Shown one piece after another: positions 1 through 8,661 of a DNA stretch of 64,000 nt. Position 1 is the stretch's first letter, and the number at the start of each line of letters is the position of its first letter. The DNA is from Paenibacillus sp. PL2-23. Lineage in GTDB: Bacteria; Bacillota; Bacilli; Paenibacillales; Paenibacillaceae. The stretch lies in contig NZ_CP162129.1 in the NCBI RefSeq assembly GCF_040834005.1, positions 3,496,001 to 3,560,000 of the forward strand, read 5' to 3'. Below the pieces are notes generated by a model. That model was given only the letters and a program-made list of their open reading frames with translations. It made no database searches and had not been told where the DNA came from. Position numbers and translations under genes: made by a program.

Positions 1-1053
1 GGCTTGATTTTTTTCTTATATCCAGCGGATATCATTGAATCAACCGGAGCCGGCCATTGGATCCCAATCTTGGTCGGCTATAGCATACACGTTGTGGTGC
101 TTTACGTGTATTTGAAGGGCTTGCGACTGGCCGACGGCCATAGCCTGCCTGATATTCTCGCTATGGCAGGCAGGCATGCAGCTGCGGTTCTGCTGGCCCC
201 TGTGTTCATCTATTTGACGCTGGTCCTCATCATTACTGCGAGAGCCTATGGAGAAATCATCAATCTGCTTTATCTTGAGAATACCCCCTTGTGGGCTACA
301 ATCGCTCTATTGCTTGGCATTGCAGCTTATGTGGCATCGCTGGGGCTGGAGTCGATGATGCGGACAGGACTGCTGTTATTTGGCTTATGCTTGCCTTTTG
401 CCGTATTTGTGCTCGCTTCCTCATTCCAGAACGCCGACTGGCACTACTTTCTCCCAGTGATGGATGAAAGGTCTTCAAGCTTCTCCTTTCTGACAGCCCA
501 GCCCTTTCTAAAAAGCTTGTTCGCCTTCGGAGGAGGGTTCTTGTTTCTCGGCTTTGTCCAGCCCAGGCTCCACTACCATCACCGGAAGCTTCTATTGTCC
601 AGCCTGGTTCTGCTGCCTTTATTTCTAATTTCGGTTTACGTCCCGATCCTGACCTTCGGTCAGAACACAGCATCTACTTTCCTTTTCCCATTCCTGATGG
701 CTACCGACACCGTCGATATCGACTATTTAATTTTCGAGAGGACAACTTTGTTTTTTATGCTGAGTATGATCGTATTTGTAATCATCTTTCTGGCTCTTGT
801 CCTATGGAAAACAACGATTATTGCAGGTCGTTTCGCAAAAATACCCATCAAGCCCTTCACAGCTGTGTGGGCACTCGTATTATGGCTGGCCTCGCTCCAG
901 CTTAAGGACTGGCAGAACGTGGAGGAGCTTCTTGGCTGGAACACATATTTTAGACTCTATATCATGTTCGTCATCCCTTTCATTACCCTAGCCCTTGGAT
1001 ACCGCCATGCCCGCAGCAAGAGAGGAGATCAGACATATGAATCACCTTCTTAG
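1..1053 (+). CDS. GerAB-type spore germination permease, 5'-truncated by window
   Basis: Membrane subunit of a GerA-type germinant receptor in the spore inner membrane, of the APC superfamily endospore germination permeases. The visible 350 residues form about nine hydrophobic helices with short loops, and the frame is open to the window edge, so the true start lies upstream (family members are about 360-370 residues). The TTG at 4 is only the first start-like codon in the window. The next gene overlaps it by 17 bases and encodes the GerC lipoprotein, the usual A-B-C order, so a gerAA-like gene is expected just outside the window. The germinant cannot be deduced. Confidence 0.9.
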   Translation, partial: GLIFFLYPADIIESTGAGHWIPILVGYSIHVVVLYVYLKGLRLADGHSLPDILAMAGRHAAAVLLAPVFIYLTLVLIITARAYGEIINLLYLENTPLWATIALLLGIAAYVASLGLESMMRTGLLLFGLCLPFAVFVLASSFQNADWHYFLPVMDERSSSFSFLTAQPFLKSLFAFGGGFLFLGFVQPRLHYHHRKLLLSSLVLLPLFLISVYVPILTFGQNTASTFLFPFLMATDTVDIDYLIFERTTLFFMLSMIVFVIIFLALVLWKTTIIAGRFAKIPIKPFTAVWALVLWLASLQLKDWQNVEELLGWNTYFRLYIMFVIPFITLALGYRHARSKRGDQTYESPS

Positions 1054-2119
1054 ACGACTGTTTCCGGCTATTGCGATATGGCTGATTATTTTACCAACAC
1101 TGAGCGGCTGCTGGGACAACAAGGACATTAATCACAGAGCACTTCCAATTGCGATGGGAATTGCCAAAAGAGAGGGAATATATGTGGTTATTCTCCAGAT
1201 ACCAGAGCCCGGACTGGGGGCAACCAAAATCCGGATCGTCCAGCAGACCGGTACAACAATTAACGAAATTGTCGACCGAATGAGCAAAAATATGGAAAGC
1301 CAAGTCGATCTCCTGCACCTTAAGGTTGTTCTCTTCGAAGCCAGCTTTGCTGAGGTTGGAGTTCATGACATTGTGGAGACGTTTATGCGCGCCCATGCCC
1401 TGTCTCCCAATACAATGGCAGCGATTTGCGATGAGCCAATCGACACTTTTTTCCATAATATCGAGTTCTACAATAAAAACAACGGTACGGTGTTAATTAA
1501 TTTTTTCGAAAAAAATGCGGGGTGGAATCCTCATATTGCAGCTGACCGTATTTGGGAGCTTTACAGGAGCATGCGATCCTACACACGCGACACCGTCGTT
1601 CCCATCATCCGATCAGGCAAAGGCACAGTGATTGAAAGCAGAGGATCAGCCGTCATCCGGAACGGCCGATTCGTTGAACGGCTGTCATCTGACGAAACTC
1701 TGCTCATTAACGTATTTAACGGCATTAGCGCGCGAGGGAAAATTGAAGTCATGGATCACGCGACCGTGCAAATCATAGGCACATCCATTCGTCGCAGGAG
1801 CTTTATCCAGAATGGCCGGCCCATACTCACAGTTTCCGTTACGCTCAAGGGCTCTCTGGTCGAAACACGCGGACAGCCGACGATTGACCAAATCAAGAAG
1901 GAAATTGACGAGCAGCTGACCGTCAGATTCGAGGGTATGCTCAGAAAGCTGCAGAAAGAGAACGCAGACATTCTTGGTACCGGCCAATTATTCCGAACAA
2001 AATACAACAGAGTGGAGCTATCGCATTGGCGAACAGATTACTTTCCACAGTTGAGAATTGATATTAAATTCAATTCGATTATTCAGAATACAGGAAATTT
2101 GAAAGCCCAAGCGCAGTGA
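1037..2119 (+). CDS. Ger(x)C family spore germination lipoprotein
   Basis: C subunit of the same germinant receptor, a lipoprotein anchored on the outer face of the spore inner membrane. The 360-residue protein opens with a charged-hydrophobic signal peptide ending in the lipobox LSGC followed by WDNKD, the family hallmark. The start ATG at 1037 is chosen because GAGGAG sits seven bases upstream; an earlier in-frame ATG at 995 would place 14 extra residues before the signal peptide. It overlaps the permease gene by 17 bases, implying translational coupling. Length is normal for the family. Confidence 0.92.
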   Translation: MNHLLRRLFPAIAIWLIILPTLSGCWDNKDINHRALPIAMGIAKREGIYVVILQIPEPGLGATKIRIVQQTGTTINEIVDRMSKNMESQVDLLHLKVVLFEASFAEVGVHDIVETFMRAHALSPNTMAAICDEPIDTFFHNIEFYNKNNGTVLINFFEKNAGWNPHIAADRIWELYRSMRSYTRDTVVPIIRSGKGTVIESRGSAVIRNGRFVERLSSDETLLINVFNGISARGKIEVMDHATVQIIGTSIRRRSFIQNGRPILTVSVTLKGSLVETRGQPTIDQIKKEIDEQLTVRFEGMLRKLQKENADILGTGQLFRTKYNRVELSHWRTDYFPQLRIDIKFNSIIQNTGNLKAQAQ

Positions 2120-2246
2120 AAAGCCCTAGTCCCGGTAACACTTCAAATCTGAAGCCGCTCAACTAAGCTATGACTCTTATGAATATGGCTTCATAAGGTC
2201 ATACTAATAAACATAACTTTGCCAACAACCGGAAGGAGCGCTCGAT

Positions 2247-4064
2247 ATGACATTCGACAACCCGTCACCGTCCGCGTCCGCCAACGGTCCATCCCCTGCC
2301 AGACGCAAGCTGCATACGCATGTGGATCTGCAGGTCGACCGAGGCTGGTTCGACGAGCTGCAGCAGCGCATCAGCAAGAATGGACCCTGGGACGATTGGA
2401 CGCTCTATCAGCTAACAATGGAAGCCGAAGAAGCGAGGCGCGTCGAAAGCTTCGAAGAGCTGCAATGCTTGAAGACCTTGCCTGCCATTGAGCCGATGCC
2501 CCACCAGATCAGCACCGCAAGCAAGGTGCTCCACGAGATGGGCGGCAGAGCGATTCTTGCGGATGAGGTTGGACTGGGCAAAACAATAGAGGCAGGTCTC
2601 GTGCTCAAGGAATATATGGTTCGCGGCCTCGTGAAGCGCGCTCTTATTCTTGTGCCCGCCTCTCTAGTCCTGCAGTGGGTGCGTGAGCTGAATCAGAAGT
2701 TTGGCATATCCGCCGTTGCTCAGAAGAAGGAGCACACCTGGGGCTATGACATCGTCGTCGCGTCAATAGACACGGCCAAACGCGACCCTCATCGGGAGCG
2801 CGTGCTTGGCACCGATTACGATCTGATCATTATAGACGAAGCCCATAAGCTCAAAAACAAAAAAACAACCAACTATCAGTTCGCCACCCAGCTTCGCAAA
2901 AAATATTGCCTGCTGCTGACGGCAACGCCGATTCAAAACGATCTGGACGAGCTGTACAATCTGATCACCCTGCTGAAGCCAGGCCAGCTTGGCGGCCAAA
3001 GCGAGTTCGCGGCGAACTTCGTGGTGGACAAGCGACTGCCCAAAAACGAGGATCAGCTGCAGGAGGCTCTGTCCTCCATTATGATTCGGAACCGCAGAGG
3101 CGACGGCGGCATCCACTTTACGAAACGTTTTGTCAAAAACATCCCGCTATCACTTTCCCCTGAAGAAAAAGCGTTGTACGACGCCGTCACCGGCTTTGTC
3201 AAGGAGCGTTATGAGGAAAGCGGAGGCGATATGTCCAGCATGCTGTCGCTCGTAACGCTTCAGAGAGAGGTATGCAGCAGCAGAGATGCCGTCTTCCTGA
3301 CCCTTGTCAATTTGTTCAAAAAAACGTCCGAGGATTCGCCGATCCGCCCTAAAATATGGGAGCTCGTCGAAAAAATCAAAGGCATTAAAGCGAACACAAA
3401 AGCAGAAAAGGCGATGGAGCTCGTCAAGGAGATGAACGAGAAGGTTATCATTTTCACGGAGTACCGCGCCACGCAGGAATATTTGCTGCAGTTTTTCCGA
3501 AGCCACGACATGATGGCTGTTCCTTACCGAGGCGGCATGAATCGAGGCAAAAAGGATTGGATGATGGATTTGTTCCGCGGCCGCGCCCAAGTGTTAATTG
3601 CAACGGAAGCCGGAGGAGAAGGCATTAATCTGCAGTTTTGCCATCACATGATCAATTTCGATCTGCCCTGGAATCCCATGCGGGTGGAGCAGCGGATCGG
3701 ACGTGTGCATCGGCTTGGCCAGACGGAGGATGTGCGCATCTACAACCTGTGCACCCAGGGCACGATCGAGGAGCATATCGTCAACCTCCTGCATGAAAAA
3801 ATCAATTTATTCGAGCTGGTCATCGGAGAGCTGGACCATATTCTGGAACGATTCGAGGGCGGCGACTCGCTGGAGCAGCGGCTTGCGAAGGCTATGCTGG
3901 ATGCTGGCAGCGATCAGGAGCTGCAGCGGGAGCTACATGCGCTGGGGAGCTCCATTAGCCAAATTCGCAGCGAAGTCCAAACGACAGGAAGCCATTCCTA
4001 CGCTTCGCCTAAGCCGGATCTGATGATCCGGACAGACCGCCTCGGAACGGAGGTAAAGCCATGA
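2247..4064 (+). CDS. yqhH: SNF2-family DEAD/DEAH helicase-like ATPase, YqhH type
   Basis: Swi2/Snf2-type ATPase of 605 residues, the RapA-like group that translocates on double-stranded nucleic acid without strand separation. Visible motifs are Walker A (DEVGLGKT, about 106-113), DEAH at 197-200, the TATPIQND motif III, and the C-terminal helicase lobe with GGEGINLQ and the arginine-finger stretch RIGRVHRLGQ. There is no extra targeting domain. A GGAAGGAG ribosome binding site precedes the ATG by eight bases. Its stop overlaps the start of the next gene by four bases (ATGA). The yqhH-yqhG pairing is the same as in Bacillus subtilis; its cellular role is unknown. Confidence 0.88.
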   Translation: MTFDNPSPSASANGPSPARRKLHTHVDLQVDRGWFDELQQRISKNGPWDDWTLYQLTMEAEEARRVESFEELQCLKTLPAIEPMPHQISTASKVLHEMGGRAILADEVGLGKTIEAGLVLKEYMVRGLVKRALILVPASLVLQWVRELNQKFGISAVAQKKEHTWGYDIVVASIDTAKRDPHRERVLGTDYDLIIIDEAHKLKNKKTTNYQFATQLRKKYCLLLTATPIQNDLDELYNLITLLKPGQLGGQSEFAANFVVDKRLPKNEDQLQEALSSIMIRNRRGDGGIHFTKRFVKNIPLSLSPEEKALYDAVTGFVKERYEESGGDMSSMLSLVTLQREVCSSRDAVFLTLVNLFKKTSEDSPIRPKIWELVEKIKGIKANTKAEKAMELVKEMNEKVIIFTEYRATQEYLLQFFRSHDMMAVPYRGGMNRGKKDWMMDLFRGRAQVLIATEAGGEGINLQFCHHMINFDLPWNPMRVEQRIGRVHRLGQTEDVRIYNLCTQGTIEEHIVNLLHEKINLFELVIGELDHILERFEGGDSLEQRLAKAMLDAGSDQELQRELHALGSSISQIRSEVQTTGSHSYASPKPDLMIRTDRLGTEVKP

Positions 4065-5011
4065 ACGCCAAGCAGGTGCATAAGTTTCTGGGCCGTTATC
4101 TGGAAGCGACGGAATGCTCCATCATCGAGAAATCTCCCGCTCATTACACCGTCAAGCTGTCGCCCCAAGCGGACCGGGAGCTGACGAACCGACCCTACTA
4201 TTGGAGCTTCGTGGATCGTGTGGGAGCGGAGCCCGAGACCATGTCCTTCCTGTTCATTACGGATAAGGACAAATTCGAAGCCTCCATGGAGGCAAAGCCT
4301 GTCAACGAGCCCTCTAGCGCGCCGCAGCAGGACAGCCAGTCTGCGGCGGCGGACGCCGCGCTGGCACGCTCCTTCGGCTTCATCAACAGCTCCATTAACG
4401 CACCTCGCATACCGCGAGAGGAGCTTTACTTCGGCTCGCGCAAGCTGGATCAGCTGTTCAGCGCCTCCAGGAGCAAGGGCAGCTACGTCTATTTGTTCCA
4501 AGAGCCGGACAAACGCGGCGCAACCCCCTTCCAATCCACGGCCTATACGGCGTGGTTGGGCGTGAACCTGAAGGTGGAATTTGCCTGTGACCGAAAGCGC
4601 GAGGAAATTCACAGCTTCGGCGTCTCCCTGGCGACTGGGCATTGTATCGACGGCTTCCATCATCGTCTTGTCGCCACCAGGCTGACGCCTCGGCTGCCGG
4701 CTAACATTCATGTGGCAAAAAACGGCATAACGTTTGCCAGAGCTCTTGCTATTGTCGAGCAGCAGCTGGAGCGAAAGCTGAAGAGCTACGATTACACCTG
4801 GGCGACGGAGGCGTCGCAGAGGCTGGAGGAGGAGCTGTCGCGAATTCACGCTTATTACGAGCCATTGGTCGAGCATGCTTTGGAGGACAATAAAGCCGCC
4901 ATACAGGAGCAGTTCGAGCAGCGCAAAGCTGAGATCAAATGGCAATACGAGCCCCGCGTGACGGCATCCGCCATTAACTGCGGTATTTTCCACCTGGAGG
5001 GCATCGATTGA
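4061..5011 (+). CDS. yqhG: YqhG family protein
   Basis: Protein of 316 residues recognised as YqhG chiefly from its partner: it is translationally coupled to the SNF2 ATPase through a 4-base overlap. No catalytic motif is visible. The N-terminal half carries the conserved stretch RPYYWSFVDRVG, and the C-terminal 100 residues are strongly charged and predicted helical (EQQLERKLKSYDYTW and following), as in a coiled-coil interaction region. It is somewhat longer than my recollection of the B. subtilis protein because of an Ala/Ser-rich insert around residues 85-105. The likely role is as a partner of the ATPase, which is inference. Confidence 0.8.
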   Translation: MNAKQVHKFLGRYLEATECSIIEKSPAHYTVKLSPQADRELTNRPYYWSFVDRVGAEPETMSFLFITDKDKFEASMEAKPVNEPSSAPQQDSQSAAADAALARSFGFINSSINAPRIPREELYFGSRKLDQLFSASRSKGSYVYLFQEPDKRGATPFQSTAYTAWLGVNLKVEFACDRKREEIHSFGVSLATGHCIDGFHHRLVATRLTPRLPANIHVAKNGITFARALAIVEQQLERKLKSYDYTWATEASQRLEEELSRIHAYYEPLVEHALEDNKAAIQEQFEQRKAEIKWQYEPRVTASAINCGIFHLEGID

Positions 5012-5134
5012 ATAGCATTTGACGGAAACTGCAGGTTTACGGCACAAAAAAGCTGCTGCAGCCCTAGCTAGAGGCGACAGGTTGCAACAGCCTTCTTCCC
5101 GCTTGTCCGATACACTGGAATGGAGGTGATACTT

Positions 5135-6052
5135 ATGATCAAATTCCCAGCTTCATCCCTTGCCGCTTGTCTGCTCGCCGTTACTTGCCTGCTGCTGCCC
5201 GTTGCTTCGGCTTCCTATGCCGCAGCTGCCGCCTTAGAGGTTGAACAAAGCTCCAACGTCGAATCCAGGGTGACTTCACAAGCCCGTACTTGGGTGGACG
5301 AGCTGTCCTCCAAGCCGCGATATGCCTCCTGGAGCAACTCGGCTTTGTCCATTTCGCCGCTTGGACCAGGCACGCACAGCTGGCTTGTTCACGTGACAAA
5401 GAATAAAGAAATCGTTGGCTATCTCGTCATACACGCTACTGAAGAAGGAGGCTTCCAGCTGGGCGAATATGGCACCGGCGCCTATCCGCCGTTCAACGAG
5501 CAGGCGCTGCAGCTTTCCTTGCTGCAGCTTGCGCTTGCCTCCTACAAAGCGGAGCGCGTCTACGTTGATCCCCTGCAAGCCGCTTGGCGCATTCGCTCCA
5601 AGCAATCCATTTATTATACGGACGCCATGACGGGTGAGGGCTTGCCTGTGGCAGCTGATGCGGATTGGATGAAGGAACGAGAGGACCGGGACACAAAAAA
5701 ACATGGGCTGCTAGCTGCCCATGCATCCAATTCTAATCTGGAGACTTCTTACGGACTGATTCCTTCCTTCGATCCTTACGCCAGAATGCCCTGGCTGACG
5801 AAACAGCCGCTCAAGCTGGACCCGGGGTCTTCGGCAGCTGCAAGCTTGATGAAAGCGTTAGTCAACCGAGAACAGCTACGATTTACGACCGTCGCGTTCG
5901 AGGGCAAACAGAGGCAGGTTTGGTCTGTAGTGGGCTTCGACCTGTGGGACGGCGGCCAGCTTTATCTCGCTCTGGATACGGATGAGGATGGAGCTGACCG
6001 CCGTTATCTGCCCGCTACCCTGCTTATGGAACGCGGCCAATTTTATCGCTGA
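5135..6052 (+). CDS. Secreted protein of unknown function
   Basis: A 305-residue protein with a clear N-terminal signal peptide (hydrophobic core LAACLLAVTCLLLPVA, likely cleavage after an Ala-rich stretch). No domain is recognised. The rest is soluble, with few cysteines and several aromatic motifs such as GFDLWDGGQLYLALD near the C-terminus. The start at 5135 is preferred because GGAGGTGAT lies just upstream; the in-frame ATG at 5120 overlaps that site. It stands alone, downstream of yqhG, and its last ten bases overlap the convergent yqzE gene. In B. subtilis this neighbourhood holds the biofilm matrix and sin genes, but I see no similarity to TasA, TapA or SipW. Confidence 0.75.
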   Translation: MIKFPASSLAACLLAVTCLLLPVASASYAAAAALEVEQSSNVESRVTSQARTWVDELSSKPRYASWSNSALSISPLGPGTHSWLVHVTKNKEIVGYLVIHATEEGGFQLGEYGTGAYPPFNEQALQLSLLQLALASYKAERVYVDPLQAAWRIRSKQSIYYTDAMTGEGLPVAADADWMKEREDRDTKKHGLLAAHASNSNLETSYGLIPSFDPYARMPWLTKQPLKLDPGSSAAASLMKALVNREQLRFTTVAFEGKQRQVWSVVGFDLWDGGQLYLALDTDEDGADRRYLPATLLMERGQFYR

Positions 6053-6246
6053 CGCCCGCCGTCACGGCCCTTGCCGCGCCACCAAATCATCAGCCCCGCA
6101 GGACCCCAGCCGAACCAACGCGTCAGCCATGGCTCTCTTTGCGCCTTGGCTGACGTTCTAGTCAGCTTGCGCGTCTCGGCAGGCGTTTCCATATAGCTCA
6201 CGAACCGCTCCGTCACAAATTTGACATAATCGGCTCCTCCCTTCAT
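6043..6246 (-). CDS. yqzE: YqzE family small protein
   Basis: Protein of about 67 residues matching the YqzE family: DYVKFVTERFVSYMETP near the N-terminus, then a basic linker and WLTRWFGWGPAGLMIW, one hydrophobic segment near the C-terminus, ending in a basic tail. Function is unknown. In B. subtilis yqzE follows the comG competence operon and lies near yqhG-yqhH; here it is alone on the minus strand and converges on the secreted protein gene with a 10-base overlap. ATG 6246 is chosen over ATG 6252 and GTG 6255 because GAGGTGAT lies four bases upstream of it. Confidence 0.75.
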   Translation of the reverse strand: MKGGADYVKFVTERFVSYMETPAETRKLTRTSAKAQREPWLTRWFGWGPAGLMIWWRGKGRDGGRQR

Positions 6247-6393
6247 CCCCATCACCTCACTTTATCGATATTGTTATAGCCTTATCCTTCCCTTTGCCGC
6301 GCCTCCGTAATCATGCATGAGTTTTCCTCCGGAGAGACACGCTATCCTTAGGCGTTCAACCTGAACAACAGGATGAAGCTAAGGGGGATATTC

Positions 6394-7116
6394 ATGCGGC
6401 TACCGCTGACAAAAGGAACTATGCTTCTCTGGACAGCAGCACTGGCGGCGAGTCTTCTGCTTAGTCCCGTCATGGTACGGGCGGATGTGGAAAAGGGTCC
6501 GGGCACGGACAATCGCCGGGAATGGATGCTTCCCCGAACGACGGTCATCATTGACGTTGGGCACGGCGGCATCGACGGCGGAGCGTCCTTCGGCGGCACA
6601 TTAGAGAAGGATATTAATTTGGCGATCGCAAGCAAGCTTTATTTGCTGCTGCACAGCAAGGGCATTCCAGCAGTCATGAATCGGACGGGCGATTATGCGC
6701 TTAGCGAGGAAAACCGCTGGCATCATACGACATCCAGACATCGGAAGGATTTGTCTCAGCGACAGATGCTGACGGAGGAGATCCGCAGCGAGCTGCTGGT
6801 TAGCCTGCACGTCAATGCTGCCAGAAACAACGCAAAACGCGGACCATTGGTCCTTCACCAGGACAGCGGCGAAAGCGCCTTGCTCGCATTCTGCCTGCAG
6901 GACGCGCTCAACCGCCAGCAAGGAGCGATGGGCTCTCCCCGGCTGGGGAAGCCGTTTTATTTGCTGCGTCGGGTCGATCAGCCCTCTGTCATCATAGAGA
7001 TGGGGTTCATCAGCAACGCCTCCGACCGCGCAATGCTGACCAACCCCATCCGTCAAACCGAAATCGCGCAGGCGATTGTATCAGGGATTCGGCAATACAA
7101 GTGGATCGCCCATTGA
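6394..7116 (+). CDS. N-acetylmuramoyl-L-alanine amidase, CwlD-like
   Basis: Zinc amidase of the Amidase_3 family (240 residues) that cleaves the MurNAc-L-Ala bond of peptidoglycan. Zinc ligands and catalytic residues are visible as DVGHGG (His), the Glu of GGTLEKDINLA, SLHVNA (His) and IIEMGFISN (Glu). A signal/anchor segment (residues about 9-28) precedes the catalytic domain and there is no SH3 or cell-wall-binding repeat. The size and single-domain form match CwlD, which makes muramic-delta-lactam in the spore cortex, but a vegetative amidase cannot be excluded. ATG 6394 follows AAGGGGG by six bases, better than ATG 6373. Its 3' end overlaps the convergent deacetylase gene by 36 bases. Confidence 0.82.
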   Translation: MRLPLTKGTMLLWTAALAASLLLSPVMVRADVEKGPGTDNRREWMLPRTTVIIDVGHGGIDGGASFGGTLEKDINLAIASKLYLLLHSKGIPAVMNRTGDYALSEENRWHHTTSRHRKDLSQRQMLTEEIRSELLVSLHVNAARNNAKRGPLVLHQDSGESALLAFCLQDALNRQQGAMGSPRLGKPFYLLRRVDQPSVIIEMGFISNASDRAMLTNPIRQTEIAQAIVSGIRQYKWIAH

Positions 7117-7968
7117 CGCTCTCACCATATCCGATACGCGGACAAAGCTGACCGCCGATTGCATGGACGGAATGGAGCCGTGAAGCACGGATGCCGTCTT
7201 CTTGCCAGGCGGTCCCACATGACCGATCGTCACGGCGCTCTCACGAGTTTGCATCAGCTTGCTAAGCACCCTCACCTGCTTGGCTATGTGCTGCTCTGTA
7301 TACACGTCATCCAGGAATACATCATTGGATACAATTGGCACGCCAATCTCTTCGGCGATTTTTGGAATAACGGTTTTGAAGGTAGTGCGGCTGTCCAGAA
7401 AAAACAACCCATGCTCCTTGCAAACGGTTAGTACGACGCGCATAATTCGCTCGTCAGCCGTTATTTTGGAGCCCATATGATTGTTCATCCCGACTGCATG
7501 CGGCACGTCCGCGATAGCCTGCTCCACACGGCTGCGAACCTCCGCATCCGTCAGATTCGCCGTAATGGCGCCGGGCCCCAGCCATTTCTTCATGCCCTTA
7601 TTGGGCTCCATCGGCATGTGCACAATAACATCATGGCCAAGGCGATGCGCAGCCTCCGCGTCCTCTTTGGTTGTTGGCATAAATGGCATTACAGCCGCTG
7701 TAAATGGTACAGGAAGCTTCAGCATCTCCTCTGTGCCAGTCATACCATTGCCGAAGTCGTCAATGACGATTGCGACCTTCTTGTTGGTTGGATGGGCTTG
7801 GACCCCCAAGGTCTCCTCAGCTGTCTCATTCTGCGCGTATGGCAGAAGCTCCGCGTTCATATTGCCTTCCGCCGACGCATTTGGCAGGATGAGCGGGAAG
7901 CAAGCAGCAGACATCACAATCGTCAGAATCACATGTTTTTTAAGTGGGATAAATCGGGTAAGCGCCAT
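7081..7968 (-). CDS. Divergent polysaccharide deacetylase family protein
   Basis: Secreted protein of 295 residues with a signal peptide (HVILTIVMSAACFPLILP then Asn-Ala-Ser-Ala) followed by a divergent polysaccharide deacetylase domain (the YibQ/DUF610 group). Motifs seen are VAIVIDDFGNG (metal-binding Asp pair), DVIVHMPMEP, GMNNHMGSKIT and FFLDSRT, which contain the expected Asp and His residues of the barrel. Substrate is unknown; a cell-wall polymer is plausible. The start at 7968 follows AGGAGAG by seven bases; an upstream extension would push 18 charged residues before the signal peptide. It converges with the amidase gene and shares 36 bases with it, so each gene's end lies inside the other. 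Confidence 0.83.
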   Translation of the reverse strand: MALTRFIPLKKHVILTIVMSAACFPLILPNASAEGNMNAELLPYAQNETAEETLGVQAHPTNKKVAIVIDDFGNGMTGTEEMLKLPVPFTAAVMPFMPTTKEDAEAAHRLGHDVIVHMPMEPNKGMKKWLGPGAITANLTDAEVRSRVEQAIADVPHAVGMNNHMGSKITADERIMRVVLTVCKEHGLFFLDSRTTFKTVIPKIAEEIGVPIVSNDVFLDDVYTEQHIAKQVRVLSKLMQTRESAVTIGHVGPPGKKTASVLHGSIPSMQSAVSFVRVSDMVRASMGDPLVLPNP

Positions 7969-8103
7969 TCTTGTTCTCTCCTGTCTGTTTCCAGCTGGTT
8001 CAGGTCCGAGCCTCAGTCTCATGTACTATGCCCCACACCTGTTAAGAATATCCAAGCAGAAGGCTGTTGGAATAGGCTGAAAATTTAAACTTTATGAGAG
8101 TGA

Positions 8104-8136
8104 TTGACTTCACCTTCGCCTACGTGTTAGTATAAA
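8104..8136 (+). promoter_or_regulatory. Probable sigma-A promoter of first tRNA-Leu
   Basis: TTGACT at 8104-8109 and TAGTAT at 8128-8133 with an 18-base spacer (or the overlapping TATAAA at 8131). The tRNA begins 18 bases downstream of the -10 element. Sequence inspection only. Confidence 0.55.
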
Positions 8137-8153
8137 ACTCGTCACTGAGACAT

Positions 8154-8240
8154 GCGGTCGTGGCGGAATTGGCAGACGCGCTAGATTCAGGTTCTAGTGG
8201 TGTAACAGCCGTGGAGGTTCGAGTCCTCTCGACCGCACCA
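8154..8240 (+). tRNA. tRNA-Leu (anticodon CAG)
   Basis: An 87-base gene with encoded CCA end. The acceptor stem GCGGTCG pairs with CGACCGC, the anticodon stem CTAGA/TCTAG encloses the loop TTCAGGT with anticodon CAG (reads CUG), and a long variable arm typical of leucine tRNAs follows, then the T arm with GGTTCGAGTCC. It is identical to the copy at 8547-8633. Confidence 0.97.
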
Positions 8241-8247
8241 TACAAGG

Positions 8248-8277
8248 GGTTCAAGCGCATGAGCTTGAGCCTTTTTT
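8248..8277 (+). terminator. Rho-independent terminator after first tRNA-Leu
   Basis: Arms GGTTCAAGC (8248-8256) and GCTTGAGCC (8263-8271) with one G-T pair and a six-base loop, followed by six T residues. It separates the two tRNA genes into distinct transcripts. Confidence 0.85.
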
Positions 8278-8278
8278 A

Positions 8279-8452
8279 TTTGCTCCAAATCGCCCACCTC
8301 AGCTCATTTAGACGTTTCTGGCACGTCTATTTGTTCCAAAATACCCATCTCCGCTCATTTAGACGTTTCTGGCACGTCTATTTACTCCAATTCGACGGTT
8401 TCAGCTCATTTAGACGTTTTTGGCACGTCTATTTGCTCCAAAACCCCAACCA
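8279..8452 (+). repeat. 51-bp tandem repeat with internal hairpin, three copies plus a partial
   Basis: Units at 8279-8329, 8330-8380 and 8381-8431, then a truncated fourth (TTTGCTCCAAAAC...). Each unit ends in the perfect inverted repeat TAGACGT-N7-ACGTCTA, and begins TTTGCTCCAA; the middle 10-14 bases vary. Hairpin arms lie at 8309-8315/8323-8329, 8360-8366/8374-8380 and 8411-8417/8425-8431. The array fills most of the 306-base spacer between two identical tRNA genes. It is not CRISPR, because the conserved part is longer than the variable part and the units abut. Confidence 0.9.
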
Positions 8453-8494
8453 CCCATTCCAGCTCCATCCTCTTTTCAATTTCTTAAAAAAAAG

Positions 8495-8524
8495 TTGACC
8501 TCACGTGTATCCCTGTGATATATT
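8495..8524 (+). promoter_or_regulatory. Probable sigma-A promoter of second tRNA-Leu
   Basis: TTGACC at 8495-8500 and TATATT at 8519-8524, spacer 18 bases, 23 bases upstream of the tRNA. The preceding A-rich run would serve as an UP-like element. Confidence 0.6.
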
Positions 8525-8546
8525 ATATTCTGTTGACACAATAAAT

Positions 8547-8633
8547 GCGGTCGTGGCGGAATTGGCAGACGCGCTAGATTCAGGTTCTAGTGGTGTAACA
8601 GCCGTGGAGGTTCGAGTCCTCTCGACCGCACCA
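8547..8633 (+). tRNA. tRNA-Leu (anticodon CAG), second identical copy
   Basis: An 87-base gene identical over its full length to the tRNA at 8154-8240, including the encoded CCA. The flanks differ, with a separate promoter and terminator, so this is a gene duplication with independent transcription units rather than one tandem transcript. Confidence 0.97.
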
Positions 8634-8661
8634 ACTATTCAAACAAGAAAATCGTACATAT

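Noticed and set aside
3998..5047. Antisense frame of 349 codons opposite yqhG
   Set aside because: Shadow of yqhG, no ribosome binding site and no recognisable motif.
8279..8452. CRISPR array
   Set aside because: Three contiguous 51-base units with mostly shared sequence and no spacer-like variable segments, and no cas genes nearby.
8160..8498. Open frame of 112 codons across the first tRNA-Leu and repeats
   Set aside because: It begins inside the tRNA gene and the repetitive 17-residue peptide simply reflects the 51-bp repeat; no ribosome binding site.
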